Shown here piece after piece: positions 59,419 through 64,000 of a stretch of 64,000 nt of DNA. Origin of the DNA: Mucilaginibacter sp. SG564 (GTDB taxonomy: Bacteria > Bacteroidota > Bacteroidia > Sphingobacteriales > Sphingobacteriaceae); NCBI RefSeq assembly GCF_013149275.1, contig NZ_JABGNA010000006.1, forward strand, positions 248,001 to 312,000. The letters are read 5' to 3'. A program made the translations under genes and the position numbers. The notes beneath the pieces were generated by a model, which was not told where the DNA came from, did no database searches, and saw only the letters and a list, made by a program, of their open reading frames with translations. Numbering within the stretch: position 1 is the first letter of the stretch; each line of letters opens with the position of its first letter.

Positions 59419-59423
59419 CAGCT

Positions 59424-60320
59424 ATGGAAAAAATAGGATTAACACTTGCCTTCATTATTTGTGGATTAAGTGGCGTTTTCGCCCAGCAAAAGTTAGATGT
59501 GGAAGGTCACCGTGGCGGTATGGGGCTGATGCCTGAAAATACTATCGCGTCTATGCTCAATGGGGTAAAAACTGGCGTAAGAACACTGGAGCTCGATCTG
59601 AATATAACCAGCGATGGTAAAGTAGTGGTATCGCATGATCAATGGATGTCATCGGCCATTATGCTTAAACCCGATGGCTCGGAAATAACTCCGGAAGAAG
59701 AAAAAAGCCTGGCCCTGTATAAAATGACCTATGATAGCATTCGTCGTTTTGATGCGGGTACCAAGCCCAATGTCCGTTTCCCGAAACAAGCCAGGTTGAA
59801 AACTTATAAACCCTTATTATCAGATCTAATAGATAGCGTGGAAGCCTATGTTAAAAAGAATAAGCTTAAGCCCGTTTATTACAATATCGAAACCAAGAGC
59901 ACCCCGGCAGGTGATGGCATTTATAACCCCACCCCTGATGTTTTTGTTAAATTGATGATGGATGTGATCAGCAGCAAGCATATCAATAAACGGGTGATTA
60001 TTCAGTCATTTGATGTAAGAACACTACAGGTTTTGCATAAAACAAACCCTAAGATAAAACTCTCTTACCTGGTTGGGAAAATCAACGTAGAAGATGATCT
60101 GAAGAAATTAGGTTTTACCCCCAATATCTATAGCCCATATTACACTTTTGTAAATGCCGACATTGTAAAGAAGGTACATGACAATAAGATGCTGATATTA
60201 CCCTGGACCGTAGATGAAGAAAAGGATATGAAGGCACTGGCTGATTTGGGCGTGGATGGTATCATCAGTAACTATCCCGATAAATTGGTGCAGCTATTTG
60301 GCAGTTACCAATCAAAATAA
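59424..60320 (+). CDS. exported glycerophosphodiester phosphodiesterase (second)
   Basis: The 298-residue product has a signal peptide (MEKIGLTLAFIICGLSGVFA) and the same fold: VEGHRGGMGLMPENTIASM (His29, Arg30), TLELDLNITSDGKVVVSHDQWM (Glu56, Asp58, His71), LKPVYYNIETKSTP and a C-terminal LPWTVDEEKDMKALADLGVDGIISNYPDKL. The insert of about 30 residues after SHD (MLKPDGSEITPEEEKSLALYKM) is longer than in the first copy, so the two are likely to differ in substrate or in the chain length they accept. It starts 5 bp after the first copy and ends the operon at a strong terminator. Confidence 0.93.
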   Translation: MEKIGLTLAFIICGLSGVFAQQKLDVEGHRGGMGLMPENTIASMLNGVKTGVRTLELDLNITSDGKVVVSHDQWMSSAIMLKPDGSEITPEEEKSLALYKMTYDSIRRFDAGTKPNVRFPKQARLKTYKPLLSDLIDSVEAYVKKNKLKPVYYNIETKSTPAGDGIYNPTPDVFVKLMMDVISSKHINKRVIIQSFDVRTLQVLHKTNPKIKLSYLVGKINVEDDLKKLGFTPNIYSPYYTFVNADIVKKVHDNKMLILPWTVDEEKDMKALADLGVDGIISNYPDKLVQLFGSYQSK

Positions 60321-60331
60321 CTAAATCGTAT

Positions 60332-60378
60332 TTTAATAAAAAAGGGATAAAGCAAAGCTTTATCCCTTTTTTATTAAA
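60332..60378. terminator. bidirectional terminator between two SusCD operons
   Basis: TTTAATAAAAAAGGGATAAAGC and its exact complement (22-bp stem) close on the loop AAA. A and T tracts are on both sides. It ends the GDPD operon on the plus strand and the second SusCD operon on the minus strand. Confidence 0.92.
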
Positions 60379-60386
60379 GGTAAGTG

Positions 60387-62252
60387 TTACGGGATCTTGT
60401 CCAACGCCGGAACATTACTTGCCGAACCGGCATACCCCTTGTTTTGATTGATATGCCCGTTAATATTTAACTGAATATCGTTATTCGGGATGGGCCATAA
60501 CACGTGATACGCTGATATGGTAAAGGTATTACCAGAGTTGGTTACTACACCTTTGTTATAAAAATCATTCTTTTCAGTAATGCGGTCAAAAAAGAAATTT
60601 GATTCAGAGAAGTTATTTACATTATAGGTTTTGCCGGTATAAGAAGGCTTGCCTGTTAATGCAAAAATATAGGCTATACGGGTAAGCTCCGTTTTACGTG
60701 GCTCCTCCCAATAAAGCTCTCTGGCTCGCTCATCAAGAATAGTGCCGATGTTAACTTTGCTGGCATCGGTTAATGGTGCGGCTTGTGCCCTTGCCCTCAC
60801 CACATTCAGATCGGCCATGGCACTGTTTAAGTCGCCTTTCCATACATAGGCTTCAGCTCTTAATAAATAGGTTTCAGCCAGGCGAAACACGTACCAGTCT
60901 GTATTGGTACCACGAGGTGGGTTCCATGATTTATCAGTAGCGATATTGGTTGAGCTGATGAACACTTTGTAATGCGGCCAGCCAAACCAACAGCGAATGG
61001 TATCTTTTGCTCCATTCAAAAAGCGGGTAGCTACGTTATCTTTAGTCCATTGTTCCAAATGTTTTCCATACCAGTCAGGGTCTGATGTTTTCAGTGCCGG
61101 GTTATTATAAACCAGGTCGGTCATATTCATCCAGTTGCCAGGTGCGTGTCTTAGATCAGTGTTATCTGTCCAAATATATTGGGTGCTATATGGTGTACCG
61201 CGATAGCGGCCAATACCTCTGCCATAGTAAAGAGTGAGCGGTATTTCGGCAGTAATCGCGTCAACAATACCCGCTTTTTTCTTACCCGGGGTAAGTATAA
61301 CGTTGGCTTGCGAATAAAAAGGTGTGGTATTACGCATCAATTGCGAACCAAGATTGGTATTACCTTCCAGGTTTTCACGATCAATCACTAAAAACAACGC
61401 TTCGGTGTTGGATGCTATTGATTTATTGTCCGGGCGGTGCAGGTCCCATATCACGTTCTTAGTTACATCGGCACCTGTGCTTCCAAAACGGGAGGTCATT
61501 AAATGATAAGGTCCCGAGTTAATAACGGAATTAGCTGCGGCAATAGCATCGTCAAATTTACCCAGGGCCAGATCAACCTTGGTTAATAAATGGCTTACGG
61601 CGCCTTTGGTCACTTCTCCTTTATTACCGCCATCTTTAACCCATTGCTGCGCAAATTCCAGATCGGTTTTAAGTCTTTGTAAAATAACTTCACGCTTTAC
61701 GCTAACGTAAGATACATTGGGCGAAGTTTCCTGTTTAACAGGGCAGGGCACATCACCAAACTCATGTACTAAACGGTAATAGCAGTAAGCGCGGTGAAAA
61801 TAAGCGGCACCCAGAATGGCATTCTTTTGCGCGTCATTATCCCATTTAACATTATCAATATTAGAGATGATAGCATTGGCATAACCTACGCCCTTGTACC
61901 ACTGTGTCCAATACCAACCTATTTTATTATAATCGTCGCTATTGAGGTTGGCCGTAGGCGTTATACGCACGTTCAGATCCTGGGCAGGTGTTGTTTTATC
62001 TGTGGTGCCTTCAACAGCTACATCTGAAAAAATAGATTCAGTAAGCATTGGGGCCGAGTCTCCAAAAAACTCTGCACGCAAATTTACACTCAGGTAATTG
62101 AGCGCCGCCTGCATAGCCGGAACAGAAGTGTAGGTTACCTGGGGCGAAAACTGCGAAAGGAGTTTGGGTTTTAAAAAGTCTTTTTTGCAACTTCCGGCAA
62201 TAACAGCAGAAGTTAGCGTTACAATTGCTAATATTTTATTTATCTTTTTCAT
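60387..62252 (-). CDS. SusD/RagB-family nutrient-binding lipoprotein (second system)
   Basis: The 621-residue product has a lipoprotein signal (MKKINKILAIVTLTSAVIAGSCKK) and a long SusD fold: AILGAAYFHRAYCYYRLVHEFGDVPCPVKQETSP, LEFAQQWVKDGG, AVSHLLTKVDLALGKFDDAIAAANSVIN, FRLAETYLLRAEAYVWKGDLNSAMADLNVVRARAQA, and the final LTRIAYIFALTGKP. It is longer than the SusD of the first operon and not closely related. It follows its SusC after a 21-bp gap and ends at the shared terminator. No enzyme gene is seen in this second system within the window, so its substrate cannot be inferred. Confidence 0.95.
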   Translation of the reverse strand: MKKINKILAIVTLTSAVIAGSCKKDFLKPKLLSQFSPQVTYTSVPAMQAALNYLSVNLRAEFFGDSAPMLTESIFSDVAVEGTTDKTTPAQDLNVRITPTANLNSDDYNKIGWYWTQWYKGVGYANAIISNIDNVKWDNDAQKNAILGAAYFHRAYCYYRLVHEFGDVPCPVKQETSPNVSYVSVKREVILQRLKTDLEFAQQWVKDGGNKGEVTKGAVSHLLTKVDLALGKFDDAIAAANSVINSGPYHLMTSRFGSTGADVTKNVIWDLHRPDNKSIASNTEALFLVIDRENLEGNTNLGSQLMRNTTPFYSQANVILTPGKKKAGIVDAITAEIPLTLYYGRGIGRYRGTPYSTQYIWTDNTDLRHAPGNWMNMTDLVYNNPALKTSDPDWYGKHLEQWTKDNVATRFLNGAKDTIRCWFGWPHYKVFISSTNIATDKSWNPPRGTNTDWYVFRLAETYLLRAEAYVWKGDLNSAMADLNVVRARAQAAPLTDASKVNIGTILDERARELYWEEPRKTELTRIAYIFALTGKPSYTGKTYNVNNFSESNFFFDRITEKNDFYNKGVVTNSGNTFTISAYHVLWPIPNNDIQLNINGHINQNKGYAGSASNVPALDKIP

Positions 62253-62273
62253 GTTTCTTTTCTGATCAAATTT

Positions 62274-64000
62274 TTAAAACACAACGTTTAAGCCTACAGA
62301 CATATATCTTGGCGTTGGACCATTATTTTCCGGATCCCAGAAATTCCAGTCGGGTGAATAAACTGCGGCGTTGTTTACGTTGGCATACAGTTTCATGCTT
62401 TGCATTTTTAGGCGGTTAACCCATTGTTTTGGGAAGTTGTATCCTAATGAAATCGTATTGAGCCTGATAAAAGACGCCTTGCGGTAAACGTTAACGGTGG
62501 TTCCGCTGAAGCCTGAGTTAAGGCGCGCGTAATCATTAATAGGGTTGGTTGGCGTCCAGTAGGGTTGCACATATGATGTGCTGCGGCCAAAGCCAACGCT
62601 ACCCGGGCTATTTAAGGCCTGGTTATATTGCTTTAGCTGTCCCCAGTTTGAAAGCAGAAGAAATGAAAAATCAAAGTTTTTATAAATATTGAAATCATTA
62701 CGTAACGACCAGGTGAACCTTGGCGATCTGTAGCCCAGGTACTGTTTATCGTCGTTGGTGTATTTATATTGGTTGGGGCCGCTGTTTACCAGTTTCTCCA
62801 GTTTAAAATCGCCGGGCACGGCACCGTATTTTTTGGCTTCATCTTTTTCGTCAGTTTGCCAAACGCCCAGTACTTTGTAATCCCATACCACGTCAATATC
62901 CTTGCCTATAAACCAGCCATTGCCTAAGTCGCTGTTCTCAACCATGGTAGTATTGCCATTGGCATCGGTAACGGCAGCCTTGCCATACAAGTGTTTGATG
63001 GTATTGCGGTTAAAGAAAAAATTCAGTGTAGTGTTCCAGATGATGTTGCCTTTTGTAATGTTCTTACTACTTAGGTTAAGCTCCATACCTTTATTGTTCA
63101 ATTCGCCAATATTGGCAATTACGCTTTTAAAACCAGTAACATCCGGAATAGCTCTTTGTACCAGCAAGTTGGTTGTTTTTTTGTTATAAACATCAATAGA
63201 GCCGCTTAAACGGTTGTTGATAACGGTAAAATCCAAACCAAGGTTCAATGAGGCCGTTTGTTCCCACTTTAGCTGATCATTCTGCATCTGGCTTACATAG
63301 ATGGCCGAGTTGGCAGTAGCTACACCTGTTGGACTAACAAGGGGATATTTACCGGTAGTGATCACCGAAAGCGCCCTATATGGGTCAACAGTGCCATTTC
63401 CATCTCTTAAGTCGCGGTTACCATTAACGCCATATGAAACACGCAACTTGGCATAGTTTAGCCATTCAGCTTTTTTCATAAAGCTTTCATCAGTAAATAT
63501 CCATCCTAAGGCTACCGATGGGAATGTAGCCCGTGGAAATCTCTGTCCAAAAGCCGAATAGCCGTCCCGGCGTACAGAAGCGGTTAATAAATACCGGTTT
63601 AATAAGGTATAATTAACGCGGCCCATTAAAGCGTCGCCGGTATATACACGGTCATCACTGCTTACGGATGGTTTATTACCCGCGCCAATGTTATGAAAGC
63701 TCAGATCGTCATTGGGGCTGAAACCTTCATTATACTCATAGGTATACCATGATTGATATTTTTCCTTATTGGCTAACAAGGTAACATCAATATTGTGTAT
63801 CTCTCCAAAAGTGTGGTTCCATTTCAGCAGGTTATCAATCTGGTACGAATACCGGTTTTCCATTGCCCGACTTGCTGTACCACCCACAATGGTATTGTTT
63901 GGATTTTTTGACGAGGTATGGTAGAAGTTACGATAAGAGTCAAAACCAGGTGTAAAGTTGGTTTGAAAAGTGATACCGAACGGTAGTTTTAGCTTTCCAT
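62274..64000 (-). CDS. SusC/RagA-family TonB-dependent transporter, 5' end beyond the window
   Basis: The frame is open to the right edge, so this is a partial gene of at least 575 codons; the GTG at 63887 is not a real start because coding continues through it (GITFQTNFTPGFDSYRNFYHTSS upstream). The visible part is the C-terminal half of the 22-strand barrel: LLKWNHTFGEIHNIDVTLLANKE, RYLLTASVRRDGYSAFGQRFPRATFPSVALGWIFTDESF, ASLNLGLDFTVINNRLSGSIDVYNKKT and the final PTPRYMSVGLNVVF. The plug and signal peptide lie outside. It pairs with the SusD gene that follows. Confidence 0.93.
   Translation of the reverse strand, partial: GKLKLPFGITFQTNFTPGFDSYRNFYHTSSKNPNNTIVGGTASRAMENRYSYQIDNLLKWNHTFGEIHNIDVTLLANKEKYQSWYTYEYNEGFSPNDDLSFHNIGAGNKPSVSSDDRVYTGDALMGRVNYTLLNRYLLTASVRRDGYSAFGQRFPRATFPSVALGWIFTDESFMKKAEWLNYAKLRVSYGVNGNRDLRDGNGTVDPYRALSVITTGKYPLVSPTGVATANSAIYVSQMQNDQLKWEQTASLNLGLDFTVINNRLSGSIDVYNKKTTNLLVQRAIPDVTGFKSVIANIGELNNKGMELNLSSKNITKGNIIWNTTLNFFFNRNTIKHLYGKAAVTDANGNTTMVENSDLGNGWFIGKDIDVVWDYKVLGVWQTDEKDEAKKYGAVPGDFKLEKLVNSGPNQYKYTNDDKQYLGYRSPRFTWSLRNDFNIYKNFDFSFLLLSNWGQLKQYNQALNSPGSVGFGRSTSYVQPYWTPTNPINDYARLNSGFSGTTVNVYRKASFIRLNTISLGYNFPKQWVNRLKMQSMKLYANVNNAAVYSPDWNFWDPENNGPTPRYMSVGLNVVF

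Overview
The window looks like chromosome of a Bacteroidota bacterium from the Sphingobacteriaceae, most like Mucilaginibacter or Pedobacter. The support is: SusC/SusD pairs, a bacillithiol gene (bshA), a GG-leader RiPP precursor of the Bacteroidetes type, a TTTG/TAnnTTTG promoter before the tRNA, a mutL-rhomboid-rhomboid-nuclease operon, and intergenic DNA rich in hairpin repeats. The genus is an inference.

Region 1 (1-14.9 kb) is mostly housekeeping: an exported lactonase, a lipocalin-like lipoprotein, a small unlisted 53-residue gene, rdgB, a SurA-like chaperone with a MoxR ATPase, cysS, and the operon mutL / two rhomboid proteases / membrane-anchored EEP-fold hydrolase. Region 2 (14.9-30 kb) holds an interrupted small gene between 33-bp direct repeats, an amidohydrolase overlapping a GH3-C/serine-hydrolase fusion, Skp/OmpH, an AraC regulator, two VOC proteins, an MFS exporter, bshA, a CLC antiporter preceded by what reads as a fluoride (crcB) riboswitch, and a large OstA-like protein with repeat insertions. 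Region 3 (30-44 kb) has tilS with two membrane-protein genes, a divergent LysR/MFS pair, a 2-oxoglutarate oxygenase, a DUF6600 protein with a long Gln-rich heptad tail, an exported thioredoxin, a pair of exported ferritin-like proteins, tRNA-Val and an acyltransferase.

Region 4 (44-53 kb) is accessory: a six-cysteine GG-leader peptide with no modification or export genes beside it, an exported LysM-like/subtilisin-like protein with an overlapping partner, an esterase, an AT-rich two-gene helicase-DUF2290 operon of the anti-phage type, and a helix-turn-helix protein with small-terminase-like features. Region 5 (53-64 kb) carries two SusCD systems facing each other. The first continues into two exported glycerophosphodiester phosphodiesterases, suggesting uptake and cleavage of glycerophosphodiester-containing material; the second runs off the right edge.

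The intergenic DNA is unusual. It holds several families of long imperfect hairpins. One is a 107-131 bp element present three times in the same orientation, with terminal inverted repeats and iterated TGTAAACC words. No transposase, CRISPR array, rRNA or prophage structural module was seen.
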